Counted from the first letter of the stretch, positions 1 to 8,708 are shown. The stretch: DNA of 64,000 nt from Sedimentibacter sp. MB35-C1 (GCF_030913635.1 NZ_CP133188.1:3286001-3350000), one strand, 5' to 3'. Notes: generated by a model from the letters alone, not told the origin. Made by a program: numbers and translations.

Positions 1-1296
1 ATTTATAATAGCAGTTCTTATTTCATCTTCATAGGAACTTAGTTCTTCAGAATACACATCTATTTCATAATCTACCTGATAAAGATCCCCATAGTCATTT
101 TCATCCTGATAGGTAACAGCCCTAAGAGGCATATACAGTTTAAGCTCCTGCGGTTCGTGCAGCTCTTTAATTTTAAGCCCGATATTTTTATTCAAAATTC
201 CCTGCATTTCCAGGTCATATCCGTGGTAAAGTAGATAACCTTTAGAAGTAAATGCCCCGGTTTCACGGCTGATTTTGTCCTGCCCATAGGATTTAAAGTC
301 GATGTAGTCCTCCAAATTTTTGTCATATTCAAAGCGACCGCTTTCGCAAATCATATATCTGCCGTATTGCTCCAGAGTGTGGATATCGGGAAAACTTTCA
401 AACTCATACATACAGCCTGCCAGCGTTTTAAGTTCCTCTCCTTTAGTGATTTTTACAAAGGCTGCAAGTTCAGATAAAGATATAACCTCACGCTGTCCCA
501 TCTCCTTAAAAATTTCGGCAAATTGGTTGAGGGCATATAGGTCTGACTGATCTTTAACTGCCATATCTGCAAGGTTATCAGGTATATTGTGTTCTTCTAC
601 CTGCCAGTGGATTTCTTCAAGACTCTTTGCGCCTAATCGCTCTAAAGCCTTGTTCATCTCACTCTGCTCCATAGGCAGATAAAGATATTCGCTACGATTT
701 TGAGCACTCAGAAGCAGTGTAATAGGAGTATTCTCATATTGGTAATAGGGAAAGTTTCTGCCGTCATAGGTCTGTACAATCTCATTGCTGTTTCTATACA
801 CCACTCCATATGGTGTTATCACAGGATTAGGGTTTTCTGCAATCATGCTTTCAAAGTATTTTCGTCCGTCAAGGCTCTCTAATTCCTCTGTGCTGACTGC
901 CATTTGCTCCGTTAGGTATATCTGCCTGCCTACGGCATTTAAGTCGCTAAAATCGGCTACAAGGCTGTAACAATGGGTATTAAAACTGAGGTTAATAAGC
1001 TCCGTCATTGTTTCAGCTTTTTCGGCATAAGCAGCTGCATAAAAGGTTGCAAGCTCCTTTTGATCGAAGCTGTCCAATCGCTTCATCAGGAAGTTTAACT
1101 CATCAAGATTTACTGTTTTATCAGAGAGCAGGGTCGACAACCTTTCATTGTTATGGACGCTGCCGATTTTAATCTCTGTTTTTGTAGTATTGGCGACACC
1201 AAGACTGTCGCATAAAATCTGCAGTTCTTTTTCCTTACTGGGATAAGTAAGGTTTTGATAATTGTTTTCATGCATACATTGAATCATTGCTCGCAT
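1..1296 (-). CDS. ArdA-type antirestriction protein of an integrative element (partial, C-terminus beyond window)
   Basis: The reading frame is open from an ATG at 1296 through all 432 codons to the window edge, so the gene continues to the left. The start has a strong AGGAGG site seven bases upstream. The central part resembles the ArdA antirestriction fold: the segments EQYGRYMICESGRFEYD and YIDFKSYGQ match the conserved ArdA region around YIDYQAYG, and the acidic composition fits a DNA mimic. Large proteins of this type are common accessory genes of clostridial conjugative transposons, where they shield incoming DNA from host restriction. It follows a small Cys-rich gene whose 3' end overlaps its start. 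The family call is from motif memory; the element itself lies outside the window. Confidence 0.65.
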   Translation of the reverse strand, partial: MRAMIQCMHENNYQNLTYPSKEKELQILCDSLGVANTTKTEIKIGSVHNNERLSTLLSDKTVNLDELNFLMKRLDSFDQKELATFYAAAYAEKAETMTELINLSFNTHCYSLVADFSDLNAVGRQIYLTEQMAVSTEELESLDGRKYFESMIAENPNPVITPYGVVYRNSNEIVQTYDGRNFPYYQYENTPITLLLSAQNRSEYLYLPMEQSEMNKALERLGAKSLEEIHWQVEEHNIPDNLADMAVKDQSDLYALNQFAEIFKEMGQREVISLSELAAFVKITKGEELKTLAGCMYEFESFPDIHTLEQYGRYMICESGRFEYDKNLEDYIDFKSYGQDKISRETGAFTSKGYLLYHGYDLEMQGILNKNIGLKIKELHEPQELKLYMPLRAVTYQDENDYGDLYQVDYEIDVYSEELSSYEDEIRTAIIN

Positions 1297-1511
1297 ATCT
1301 TTTTCCTCCTTTGATTAATTTTTTGCATATCGGTTCTTAGGCAATCTCCTTCACGGCTATAACATAAAAAGCCGTGGGATGCATAAGGGCATTCTCCACA
1401 GCTTTTAAAGGGGCCAACAAGGCGAGGGGGCGGATCAGGCTTGCCGGTACTTGTAAGGCTTTCAGAATCGTAACAGGCAAATTTTCTATTTCGTTTGTAT
1501 TTTACAAGCAT
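1284..1511 (-). CDS. Small Cys-containing protein of the integrative element, unknown function
   Basis: A 75-residue product from an ATG at 1511 preceded by AAAGGA at good spacing. A longer reading from 1565 would run through a terminator hairpin and has no ribosome site. It contains four cysteines in the pattern CGECPYASHGFLCYSREGDC, suggesting a small metal-binding knuckle, followed by a basic C-terminal tail. Its stop overlaps the ArdA-like start by 13 bases, so the two are probably translationally coupled. I do not recognise the family. Confidence 0.5.
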   Translation of the reverse strand: MLVKYKRNRKFACYDSESLTSTGKPDPPPRLVGPFKSCGECPYASHGFLCYSREGDCLRTDMQKINQRRKKICEQ

Positions 1512-1536
1512 ATCGTGTCCTTTCTGAAAACAAAAA

Positions 1537-1580
1537 AGCCGGAGAGTTAGAGTGCAATGATGCACTTTAACTCTTCGGCT
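1537..1580 (-). terminator. Rho-independent terminator (minus strand)
   Basis: Two 20-base arms (AGCCGGAGAGTTAGAGTGCA and its near-perfect complement, 18 of 20 paired) are separated by four bases. On the minus strand the stem is followed by TTTTTT, which would stop transcripts arriving from the rlmD side before the small ORF starting at 1511. Confidence 0.75.
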
Positions 1581-1694
1581 ATATATGTTTTTCTATAGTT
1601 ATTTTATTTTATAATTCCTTTTATCATAAAATGATTTTGCATCATTTTGAGGGCTATATCTGAAAAATCACCTTCTGCATCAGTATTTTTCGCT

Positions 1695-1735
1695 GAAAAA
1701 GGGGTCTAAAATCGTGCATTTTTAACCCCTTTTTC
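1695..1735. repeat. Inverted repeat in the element/chromosome boundary region
   Basis: GAAAAAGGGGTCTAAAA at 1695-1711 pairs with TTTTAACCCCTTTTTC at 1720-1735. A second, shorter dyad (AAAATGAT/ATCATTTT) lies at about 1627-1649. Clustered dyads like these are typical of the ends of integrative elements, but could simply be terminators. Confidence 0.5.
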
Positions 1736-1755
1736 TACTCATTTTTTACCCCTAA

Positions 1756-1773
1756 ACCACTACATGTAGTGGT
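1756..1773. repeat. Perfect 18-bp palindrome next to the rlmD 3' end
   Basis: ACCACTACATGTAGTGGT is a perfect palindrome lying 6 bp beyond the rlmD stop codon. Its half ACCACTAC recurs at 1798-1805 inside the last rlmD codons. It may be part of an attachment site of the element to the left. This is inferred from position only. Confidence 0.45.
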
Positions 1774-1779
1774 CAAACT

Positions 1780-2967
1780 CTATATTTTGTCTTTTGAACC
1801 ACTACGCTGCATCAGAATCACGCATTCAACGTGCTCCGTACCCGGGAACATATCAACAGGTATTGCTGTCTTGGCTTCGTAGCCTCTTTTTGTGAGATAG
1901 GCTAAATCCCTCTCTAATGTTACGGGATTGCAGGAAATGTAGACTATCTTTTTGGGATTGATTGAAATCATCGAATCTAAGAACTGCTCTGTGCTGCCTG
2001 ACCTTGGAGGATCTAGGAATACAACGTCAGCTGATTGCTTTTCGCTGGCCATCTGATTCATGAATTCGCCGGCGTCACAGTTGTAAAAAAATATATTTTT
2101 TGATTTATTTCTTTTTGCATTTGTTATAGCATCCCTGAAAGCATCTCTGTTAAGTTCGACTCCAAGTACTTTTTTGGCATGGTCTTCTGCTATTATTCCG
2201 ATTGTGCCTATTCCGCAATAGGCGTCTATTACAGTTTCACTTCCCTTAAGCTCCGCAAGCTCGATTGCCTTTCCATAAAGAATTTCTGTCTGGACAGGGT
2301 TAATCTGATAAAATGACTTCGGTGAAATTCTGAAAACTTTTCCGCACAGAGTATCCTCTATGAATCCTCTGCCGTACAGCACCTGTTCTCTTTCTCCCAG
2401 TATCATGCTTGTTTTTTTATTGTTAACATTCATTACTATTGTTGTAATTTCAGGATGTTTTTTTAAGAGCGCTTTAATAAAATTATTCTTTGAAGGGAAT
2501 ATGTGTGAGGCAAGCACCAACACAACCATTATTTCTCCGCTTTCATGTCCCGTTCTAATCAGAACATGGCGCAGAAGTCCTACTCTTGTGTCTTCGTTGT
2601 ATGCTTTAATTTTAAATGATTTAAGCATTCCTCTGATTGTAACTATAATATTATCTGCTCTCTGATCTTCAATCAGGCAGCTGTCTACGGGAACAACTTT
2701 GTGTGTTCCGGATTCATAAACTCCCGAAATAATATTTCCTTTTTTATCAGTATCAAATACTGCATGAACTTTGTTCCGGTAATAATACGGATTTTCCATT
2801 CCGACAATTTCTTCAACCTTGCAGTATTTATCGAGAAGGATATTTACTCCCTTCTGCTTTTCTTCAAGCTGTTTTTCATAACTATAGTGCTGCATCTGAC
2901 AACCGCCGCATCTTTTCATAACCGGACAGCTCAGCATATCTTTAGTATTATTTTTTTCTTTTTGCAT
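1780..2967 (-). CDS. rlmD: 23S rRNA (uracil-C5)-methyltransferase, RlmD/RumA family
   Basis: This SAM-dependent enzyme methylates C5 of a uracil in 23S rRNA. The N-terminus has the 4Fe-4S ligand pattern CPVMKRCGGCQMQH, the middle has the SAM motif DAYCGIGTIG, and the C-terminal half has the catalytic SCNP motif in YISCNPVTLERDL and the FPGTEHVECV end typical of TrmA/RumA enzymes. The start is placed at the ATG at 2967, which has AAGGAG upstream; the upstream TTG at 3009 has no such site. At about 395 residues it is a little shorter than RlmD with a TRAM domain, which is absent here. The 3' end of this gene family is a known integration site for ICEs, relevant to the ArdA gene next door. Confidence 0.92.
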   Translation of the reverse strand: MQKEKNNTKDMLSCPVMKRCGGCQMQHYSYEKQLEEKQKGVNILLDKYCKVEEIVGMENPYYYRNKVHAVFDTDKKGNIISGVYESGTHKVVPVDSCLIEDQRADNIIVTIRGMLKSFKIKAYNEDTRVGLLRHVLIRTGHESGEIMVVLVLASHIFPSKNNFIKALLKKHPEITTIVMNVNNKKTSMILGEREQVLYGRGFIEDTLCGKVFRISPKSFYQINPVQTEILYGKAIELAELKGSETVIDAYCGIGTIGIIAEDHAKKVLGVELNRDAFRDAITNAKRNKSKNIFFYNCDAGEFMNQMASEKQSADVVFLDPPRSGSTEQFLDSMISINPKKIVYISCNPVTLERDLAYLTKRGYEAKTAIPVDMFPGTEHVECVILMQRSGSKDKI

Positions 2968-3021
2968 AAAACTCCTTATTTCAATACTTAAAAAACTAAT
3001 AATTTTCAATATATTTTAAAT

Positions 3022-3648
3022 TTAATCTTTTAGATTAAAGCAATAGTCCAATCTGATTAGCTTTTTCCCGTTGGGCAAATTTTCTTCTGTTCTATAAGAT
3101 AAGTTATAATCAATTTTCTTCATGGAAAGTGATATTTCTTTTTCGTCAATGCAAAAATGCACTTTTTCTAATTTTTTTAATTCAGTCATATATGGAGAAT
3201 CCGACACAAAGCCGTCATCTTCATTAACCTGAATAATTACCGAAACATATTTCGGTTTTATTTTTCTGATTGTTGATGCAAATATCTCACAGCCGACGTA
3301 TTCTACAAATAAATCCGCAATTACAATATCTGCTTTTGGCAGCTCACAAAATTCATTTGTTATATCTGCCCTTATCGGAACGAATAAATCTTCCAAAACC
3401 GGATATCTTTCTTTACATATTTTTAAATAGTCTTCGTTTATATCTACTCCGTATATTACATTTATTCTATCTCTGTCAACATGATTTAATCCGTTACCGC
3501 CTGCAACTCCAAGAATTAATACTGATGATACATCATAATCATTAAGCTGGCCCCACATCATTTTATTCAATGTCTGCAACTGATAAACCGATTCCAGTTT
3601 CATATGATTTTCATAATCACTCAAATTGATTTCTTCCCATGGATTCAT
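3022..3648 (-). CDS. Class I SAM-dependent methyltransferase
   Basis: A 208-residue protein with the Rossmann motif I VLILGVAGGNGLNHV (about residues 43-57) and an acidic motif II end, YGVDINEDYL. These are the usual SAM-binding features of class I methyltransferases. The substrate cannot be read. The ATG at 3648 is preceded by AAGGGG. It lies directly upstream of rlmD on the same strand with a gap of about 54 bases to that start, so the two may be co-transcribed. Confidence 0.8.
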   Translation of the reverse strand: MNPWEEINLSDYENHMKLESVYQLQTLNKMMWGQLNDYDVSSVLILGVAGGNGLNHVDRDRINVIYGVDINEDYLKICKERYPVLEDLFVPIRADITNEFCELPKADIVIADLFVEYVGCEIFASTIRKIKPKYVSVIIQVNEDDGFVSDSPYMTELKKLEKVHFCIDEKEISLSMKKIDYNLSYRTEENLPNGKKLIRLDYCFNLKD

Positions 3649-4070
3649 AGAATTCCCCTTAATATAAAATAAATTCTGCTATCTCATATATATCAACCGT
3701 ACAATATCAGCAAATCCGCCCGGAATTTTAACTGTTTCCCTCAAATGAATAAAAGCTGTAACAAAATTACCTTTGTAACATAGTATATGTGCAGTATCGG
3801 GAACATATAAAGCACGGTATGTCTTCCATAAAATAAAGGATATCTCAAATTAATATGTAATAAATATACAAATATCATAAATTTAAAAGATTCAAAAATT
3901 GATACTTTACATACACGAGAAACAATTTTAACTTACTTTCAAAAAAATATCTCTGATTTTTTGTTGGAATTCCGCAATTTAATATTTTCAGCAAGCAGAC
4001 GTAAGTTTATAACAATATGCGCATAATAATAAAATAATGCAGGACGTATTACTAAATATAATCGATTAAT
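3649..4070. other. Intergenic region with a possible gene remnant
   Basis: No intact gene. On the minus strand a stop-free frame ending in TAG at 3679-3681 reads about 50 codons (…YRALYVPDTAHILCYKGN…) with sensible codon use but no start or ribosome site, so it may be a decayed gene end. The rest is AT-rich and featureless to me. Confidence 0.3.
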
Positions 4071-4595
4071 CTATTTACTGCCGTAGCTTTCAAAATGAAC
4101 TTTTGAAAAGTCAGCGTCATCTTCTTCATAGGGCTTTTTCAACTCATTTTTGTATCCTAGGGCAAGGATATCCAGAACGCCATATTTATCAGGTATGTTC
4201 AGTACTTTTCTGACTTCTTTTTCAGAATCGTCTGAACAGCTGCGTCGCTTCCGCATTTGAATCCATACTGAGCCCAGCCCCATACTTTCAGCCTGAAGCT
4301 GCATGAAGGCCGTAGCTATCGAAGCATCTTCTACCCATACATCGCTTTTTTCGGCATCTCCTATAACTACTATTGCACATGGTGCTGTATCAAGTCCGTT
4401 GCTTCCTTTGTCCTTGCAGAATTTCAGCCTGCTTAAAGTCTCTCTGTCTTCAACAACGACAAATTCAACAGGTCTCTTATTTTTTGACGTAGGAGCAAGA
4501 AGACCTGCTCTTAGAATATCCTTTACAGCTTCTTCACTTAATTTTTCTTCCTTAAAACTGCGAATACTTCTTCTCTCTTTTATTAATTCCAGCAA
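4071..4595 (-). CDS. Nitroreductase-family FMN oxidoreductase
   Basis: A 174-residue nitroreductase-fold protein. The N-terminus ELIKERRSIRSFKEEKLSEE and the LLAPTSKNKRPVEFVVV segment are the FMN-phosphate-binding signatures; the middle QLQAESMGLGSVWIQ is the conserved dimer/FMN helix. It likely reduces a nitro, quinone or enone substrate with NAD(P)H in the cytoplasm. The start is a TTG at 4595 with GAGGAG seven bases upstream; no better ATG exists. The substrate is unknown. Confidence 0.88.
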   Translation of the reverse strand: MLELIKERRSIRSFKEEKLSEEAVKDILRAGLLAPTSKNKRPVEFVVVEDRETLSRLKFCKDKGSNGLDTAPCAIVVIGDAEKSDVWVEDASIATAFMQLQAESMGLGSVWIQMRKRRSCSDDSEKEVRKVLNIPDKYGVLDILALGYKNELKKPYEEDDADFSKVHFESYGSK

Positions 4596-4635
4596 TTTTT
4601 AACTCCTCACTTCACCTTATTTTAAATTACAATTT

Positions 4636-5067
4636 TTATTGAGCTGACATCCATTTTTTCACAGCCCATTTCTGTGATTTAAAAAACAGCTTGCTCTCCG
4701 ATTCTTCTATTGGAATCCATTTGAATACATGGTCCATTTCAATTGGATTAACTGTTTTTTCACCTATTTCGCCTTCGTAGTAATACTGAATGGGATGGAA
4801 ATATCCTCTTTTTTCGCGTGTTATGTATTCCTCCGCAGAGCATATATATTTTTTAACGGTTACAATATGTCCTATTTCTTCTATGGCTTCTCTTTTTATA
4901 CAGTCAGCATGGCTTTCGTCCGTATTTATTCCTCCTCCTATAAGGAAATATCCTTTAGGAGTTTCTACAACGGCCATTTTCCCGTTCTTAACAGAAATAA
5001 GATATGCCCCTGCTCTGTCATTATAGCTAACATCGGATAATTTTTCACCAAATGTGATCTCAATCAT
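4636..5067 (-). CDS. NUDIX hydrolase
   Basis: A 143-residue NUDIX-fold protein with an intact NUDIX box, GINTDESHADCIKREAIEEI, matching GX5EX7REUXEEXGU, so it should bind metal and cleave a nucleoside diphosphate-X bond. The substrate is not predictable. The ATG at 5067 has AGAGG upstream. It sits between the nitroreductase and dCMP deaminase genes on the same strand. Confidence 0.9.
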   Translation of the reverse strand: MIEITFGEKLSDVSYNDRAGAYLISVKNGKMAVVETPKGYFLIGGGINTDESHADCIKREAIEEIGHIVTVKKYICSAEEYITREKRGYFHPIQYYYEGEIGEKTVNPIEMDHVFKWIPIEESESKLFFKSQKWAVKKWMSAQ

Positions 5068-5159
5068 GCGTTTACCTCTGCTGAATTAATTTTCGATTCT
5101 TATATATAGTATTATAGCATTATGAATTTAAAATTAAAATTTAAAATTTAAACTTCTTG

Positions 5160-5648
5160 CTAATATCCGTGCTGTCCTTCCAAGGACTCATCATTATTGA
5201 TCCACTCTTCAATATTAACAACTCGGTAAGTATCCTTTGTATCCCTGATATAAACATTTTCAATGCCAGCGTTAATAATCATCCTCTTGCACATAGAGCA
5301 ACTGCTTGCATTTTTAACATATTCATTTGTTTCATTTTCTATTCCTGTTAAATATAAAGAACTTCCTATCATCTTGTCTCTGGAAGCACTTATAATGGCA
5401 TTTGCCTCCGCATGAACACTTCTGCAAAGCTCATAACGCTCACCTCTGGGAATATTAAGCTTTTGTCTGATGCACACTCCTAAATCATTGCAATTTTTTC
5501 TTCCTCTCGGTGCACCTGTGTAACCAGTAGCCAAAACCTCATCGTTTTTTACAATAACAGCTCCAAATCTCCTTCTAAGGCATGTCCCTCTCTGCGAAAC
5601 AACCTCTGCCAAATCTAAGTAATAATTAACCTTGTCTCTTCTATCCAT
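5160..5648 (-). CDS. dCMP/cytidine deaminase family protein (ComEB-like)
   Basis: This zinc-dependent deaminase has the catalytic HAEANAI motif and the zinc pair CSMCKRMI, as in dCMP deaminases supplying dUMP for thymidylate synthesis. The loop GYTGAPRGRKNCND is the nucleotide-binding segment of the same family. Translation most likely starts at the ATG at 5648, which has AGAAGG upstream; a TTG-type upstream start adds 12 residues without support. Product about 162 residues, near family length. Confidence 0.88.
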   Translation of the reverse strand: MDRRDKVNYYLDLAEVVSQRGTCLRRRFGAVIVKNDEVLATGYTGAPRGRKNCNDLGVCIRQKLNIPRGERYELCRSVHAEANAIISASRDKMIGSSLYLTGIENETNEYVKNASSCSMCKRMIINAGIENVYIRDTKDTYRVVNIEEWINNDESLEGQHGY

Positions 5649-5747
5649 ACTTTTACCTTCTAAACTTTTTTTAAAATTTAACATATTTTAATCAAATAAT
5701 CAAATAATTTTTCTATTATTATAAAGTACATATCACAATCCCTCCAC

Positions 5748-5782
5748 AAAAAATGCACCGTAATTATTAACGGTACATTTTT
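5748..5782. terminator. Bidirectional rho-independent terminator
   Basis: AAAAATGCACCGT and ACGGTACATTTTT form a stem with A-runs and T-runs on both sides. It lies between the DUF4367 gene end and the deaminase promoter region, so it can end the sigma-factor operon transcript. Confidence 0.8.
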
Positions 5783-5801
5783 ATAAAGGGAGAAAAAAAT
5801 G

Positions 5802-6482
5802 CTATTTTGGAACGTACAGTGATTCAACTATTTTTATTATCTCTTCTCTACTTTCATAACCACATACTAAGTGCACATAGTTGTCGTCATTGACTATTAT
5901 TGTTGTCAAGCCTTTTTTTGAATATATGATTCCTTCCATTCCCTTAATCATTATTCTGTCAGTTGTTGTTCCTTCCGTATCCACAGACATGCTGACTCCC
6001 AAAGTGTATTGTTCAACAAATATGAACTGATCCATTTCATTTGTATACATGAAATGATGCATCATAGTCATTTTTTCTTCGCTTTCTTCCTTTAAAGTAT
6101 AACCTTCAGGAATATATCCCGGAACATATAAGTCCTTAATTTTTCTGGGAGTATCAATATTTTCTTCATTATCAAATAATATTTCAGAAAACTCCGTATA
6201 AATTTTTTCTGTAAGCCTTATTAACGGGGCCCTGAATGCTTCAACACTAAGCGTTGCCATATATATAAATATTATCAGAGATGCTGCAATAATGCTTCTC
6301 CTTATTGTAAACTGTCTTATATTTACATACTTTATTTTTGCTTTTTTAATGACAGACTCCATATTTTTTTCAAACTCAAGCGAAAAACTGTGAATCTCAT
6401 TTATGCCGCTATCAGGAAACATTGAATCAAGCTCCCTTTCCATTGAAACTTCTAGTGCTTCTTTTAATCTCTCTTCGGACAT
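5802..6482 (-). CDS. DUF4367 membrane protein, probable anti-sigma-type regulator
   Basis: A 226-residue protein with a cytoplasmic N-terminus, one membrane segment near residues 62-82 (RRSIIAASLIIFIYMATL) and an extracellular C-terminal DUF4367-like domain starting around LYVPGYIPEGYTL and ending IVESLYVPK. Such proteins sit next to ECF sigma factors and are thought to act as membrane anti-sigma factors or envelope sensors. Its ATG follows the sigma-factor stop by one base (TGACATG) with GAGGTGATC as ribosome site, so translation is coupled to the sigma gene. Confidence 0.7.
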   Translation of the reverse strand: MSEERLKEALEVSMERELDSMFPDSGINEIHSFSLEFEKNMESVIKKAKIKYVNIRQFTIRRSIIAASLIIFIYMATLSVEAFRAPLIRLTEKIYTEFSEILFDNEENIDTPRKIKDLYVPGYIPEGYTLKEESEEKMTMMHHFMYTNEMDQFIFVEQYTLGVSMSVDTEGTTTDRIMIKGMEGIIYSKKGLTTIIVNDDNYVHLVCGYESREEIIKIVESLYVPK

Positions 6483-6483
6483 G

Positions 6484-7017
6484 TCAGATCACCTCTTTAA
6501 TACTTTCAGCCAATTTCTTTCGCCCTCTTTGAAGCCTTTTTTTTACCGTTTCATTCGAAATATTTATAAGTTTTGATATTTCCCTAGTATTTAAGTCCTC
6601 AACATATGATAAATAAAGCACATCCTTATAGATAACAGGTAAACATGTAATTTGATTAACTATAAGATCAAATGAAATTTTAGACAAAACCTCATCCTCT
6701 AATACAGATTCATCCGCAATATACTCTCCCATACCCTCAATTTCCTCGGAAAGCTTCTGTTTCTTCAGCATATTCAGAGAAATATTTCTTACTATAATAA
6801 CAACATACCTCCTGGTTCGTGGACAGGCCACATCAGATATATTTTTCAAACTTTTAGCTATATTTATAAATGCATCGTGAACCGCATCTTCCGAAAGAAA
6901 ATCATCATTCAAAATACTTTTAGCTATATAAAACATAAGCTGCCTGTAATTGCTGTATACTTGTTCAAATTTACTTTTTTCTTCCTGAGTTTCTAATAGG
7001 GTTAAATATACGAACAT
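6484..7017 (-). CDS. ECF-type RNA polymerase sigma factor
   Basis: A 177-residue sigma-70-family protein with region 2 (LMFYIAKSILNDDFLSEDAVHDAF, given here as separate blocks LMFYIAKSILNDD and SEDAVHDAF) and a C-terminal region 4 helix-turn-helix (TREISKLINISNETVKKRLQRG). It directs RNA polymerase to a small set of promoters, probably under control of the adjacent DUF4367 protein. Its start overlaps the upstream sigma-like gene by 16 bases and its stop abuts the DUF4367 start, so the three form one coupled unit. Confidence 0.85.
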   Translation of the reverse strand: MFVYLTLLETQEEKSKFEQVYSNYRQLMFYIAKSILNDDFLSEDAVHDAFINIAKSLKNISDVACPRTRRYVVIIVRNISLNMLKKQKLSEEIEGMGEYIADESVLEDEVLSKISFDLIVNQITCLPVIYKDVLYLSYVEDLNTREISKLINISNETVKKRLQRGRKKLAESIKEVI

Positions 7018-7442
7018 CGATTACCTCTTAATCCCGGCTTTATTTGCAGCATACTCTTCAAATTTTTCCTACCTAATGACAATTCCCTTAGAAGTTCCTG
7101 TCTTGTATAATTTGACGCTGGTATGCCGTCATCAATTTGAAATCCCAGTACATCCTTCCATATAATTGCGGCTCTGCAGATGGGATCCAAACTTAATAAA
7201 GCCTTTTGAATATTATTTATATCTTCATTCGTATTATAGCATACATTTTGTGTGTTCAGGTATATGTCAATTAATTCAATTACAGTTGATTTAAATGTTC
7301 TTTCCGTTACTTGATTATTTGAAATCACCTCTTTGGCAGATCTGGAAATTGCCAAAGAGGATGCTTCGCATGCATCTTTTTCTTTGCCTGTCAGCATATA
7401 TGCCGCAGAATACACCTTTTTCAGGTACAATTCATTTTCCAT
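7002..7442 (-). CDS. Sigma-factor-like protein with weak region 2/4 similarity
   Basis: A 146-residue protein beginning with a region-2-like helix (YLKKVYSAAYMLTGKEKDA) and ending with a degenerate region-4-like part (SLDPICRAAIIWKDVLGFQ … ASNYTRQELLRELSLGRKNL), the layout of an ECF sigma factor but with poor recognition helices. It may be a degenerate sigma paralogue acting as a partner or modulator of the overlapping downstream ECF factor. ATG at 7442 with GGAGA upstream. Function inferred from fold resemblance and operon position only. Confidence 0.6.
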   Translation of the reverse strand: MENELYLKKVYSAAYMLTGKEKDACEASSLAISRSAKEVISNNQVTERTFKSTVIELIDIYLNTQNVCYNTNEDINNIQKALLSLDPICRAAIIWKDVLGFQIDDGIPASNYTRQELLRELSLGRKNLKSMLQIKPGLRGNRCSYI

Positions 7443-7787
7443 TTGTCGCTCTCCATACCCTTCTTATGAAAAAGAATTTTATTAATGTAATTTGTCATTA
7501 TAATAAATATTATTTAGTTAAATTACATCTATAATATATAAACAATTTGAAATTGGTTTTGGGGACAGAAATTATAAAATTTTTTTAAAAAATTTTTATG
7601 TTCCGAAAAAAAACTTTTTGTCAAATAAAAAAGAAAGGTTTCATTTCCTTTCCTTATATATTTCACATCAAACAGCTGTTATTTATAATTGCTGCATTGT
7701 CATTATCGAATACACATGTACAAAAAACACCGCAATTTTTTAAATTGCACCGCTCGCCAATGTGCATTTAGTTGTGACAAACGCTTC
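7443..7787. other. Divergent intergenic region
   Basis: AT-rich DNA between the minus-strand sigma operon and the plus-strand HTH/two-component module. It holds poly-A/T tracts and a short GAAAGG/CCTTTC dyad near 7632-7655. I see no gene. Confidence 0.5.
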
Positions 7788-7816
7788 TTGATATTATTCG
7801 TACTTACGTATATAAT
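7788..7816 (+). promoter_or_regulatory. Sigma-A-type promoter of the HTH/two-component/ABC module
   Basis: TTGATA at 7788-7793, a 17-base spacer and a perfect TATAAT at 7811-7816, 35 bases upstream of the first gene's start at 7851. Confidence 0.7.
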
Positions 7817-7850
7817 ATAAAGTGTAAAAAAGCGAAAGGACGGTTAGCAT

Positions 7851-8036
7851 ATGGAATATATATCTGCTTCGGAAGCTGCGAAAAAATGGGGTATTTCAAA
7901 ACGTCGGGTACAGAAACTTTGCGAGGAAAACCGAATACCCGGTGTTGCAAAGTTTAGCTATATGTGGTTGATACCCAAAGACGCAAAAAAGCCAGTTGAT
8001 GGGCGTCGAAAGGAAAATAGTATAGGAAAGGAATGA
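7851..8036 (+). CDS. Small helix-turn-helix protein (excisionase/MerR-like fold)
   Basis: A 61-residue protein consisting almost entirely of a winged-helix motif (SASEAAKKWGISKRRVQKLC … GVAKFSYMWLIPKD). Such genes are frequently the first member of response-regulator/kinase/ABC-exporter modules in Firmicutes and may regulate the module. RBS AAAGGACGG upstream; the response-regulator gene follows after six bases. Confidence 0.75.
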   Translation: MEYISASEAAKKWGISKRRVQKLCEENRIPGVAKFSYMWLIPKDAKKPVDGRRKENSIGKE

Positions 8037-8042
8037 GTATAG

Positions 8043-8708
8043 ATGGCAATTATTTTGATTGCTGAAGATGAAAAAAATATGCAAGATATTATTGTTGAGT
8101 ATATGAAGCGTGGAGGTCACTCGTGCATTACGGCAGATGATGGCATAGACGCTGTTACGATTTTGAAAAACACCCCCGTCGATTTAGCGATTTTAGATAT
8201 TACAATGCCACATTTGGACGGCTTTTCCGTTTGTAAGATAGCAAGAGAAATGTATAATCTTCCCATCATCTTTTTAACGGCAAAGGAAAGTGAGGAAGAT
8301 AGATTAAAGGGATATGACTATGGAGCAGATGATTACATGACAAAGCCATTCAGTCCAAAGGTTTTATTGGCAAAAGTTAATGCCTTGCTTCGCCGTTCTT
8401 TGCCGGGAACACCACAAGATATTTTAACTGTCGGAAACCTTGTGTTACTGCCATCGTCACACAACGTTACCGTTGCAGGGAACGACATTGATTTAACCCA
8501 TAAAGAATTTGAACTGTTGCGCTTTTTTATGCAGAACAAAAATCAAGTGTTCTCCCGTGAACAGTTATTAAATCGTATTTGGGGCTATGATTTTGAGGGG
8601 AACACACGAACTGTAGATACCCACATTAAAACCCTGCGTCAAAAATTAGGAGCAGAGGGGCGTTATATTGTCACACTGATACGTTCCGGTTATAAGTTTG
8701 AGGTATGA
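8043..8708 (+). CDS. OmpR-family response regulator
   Basis: A 221-residue protein. The receiver domain (1-120) has the acidic pair EDE, the phospho-acceptor in LAILDITMPHLDG (Asp about 52) and the TAK/KPF switch residues. The C-terminal winged helix (130-221) has the Trans_Reg_C signature VDTHIKTLRQKLG. It probably activates the downstream ABC genes on signal from the kinase, whose start overlaps its stop (ATGA). Confidence 0.92.
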   Translation: MAIILIAEDEKNMQDIIVEYMKRGGHSCITADDGIDAVTILKNTPVDLAILDITMPHLDGFSVCKIAREMYNLPIIFLTAKESEEDRLKGYDYGADDYMTKPFSPKVLLAKVNALLRRSLPGTPQDILTVGNLVLLPSSHNVTVAGNDIDLTHKEFELLRFFMQNKNQVFSREQLLNRIWGYDFEGNTRTVDTHIKTLRQKLGAEGRYIVTLIRSGYKFEV

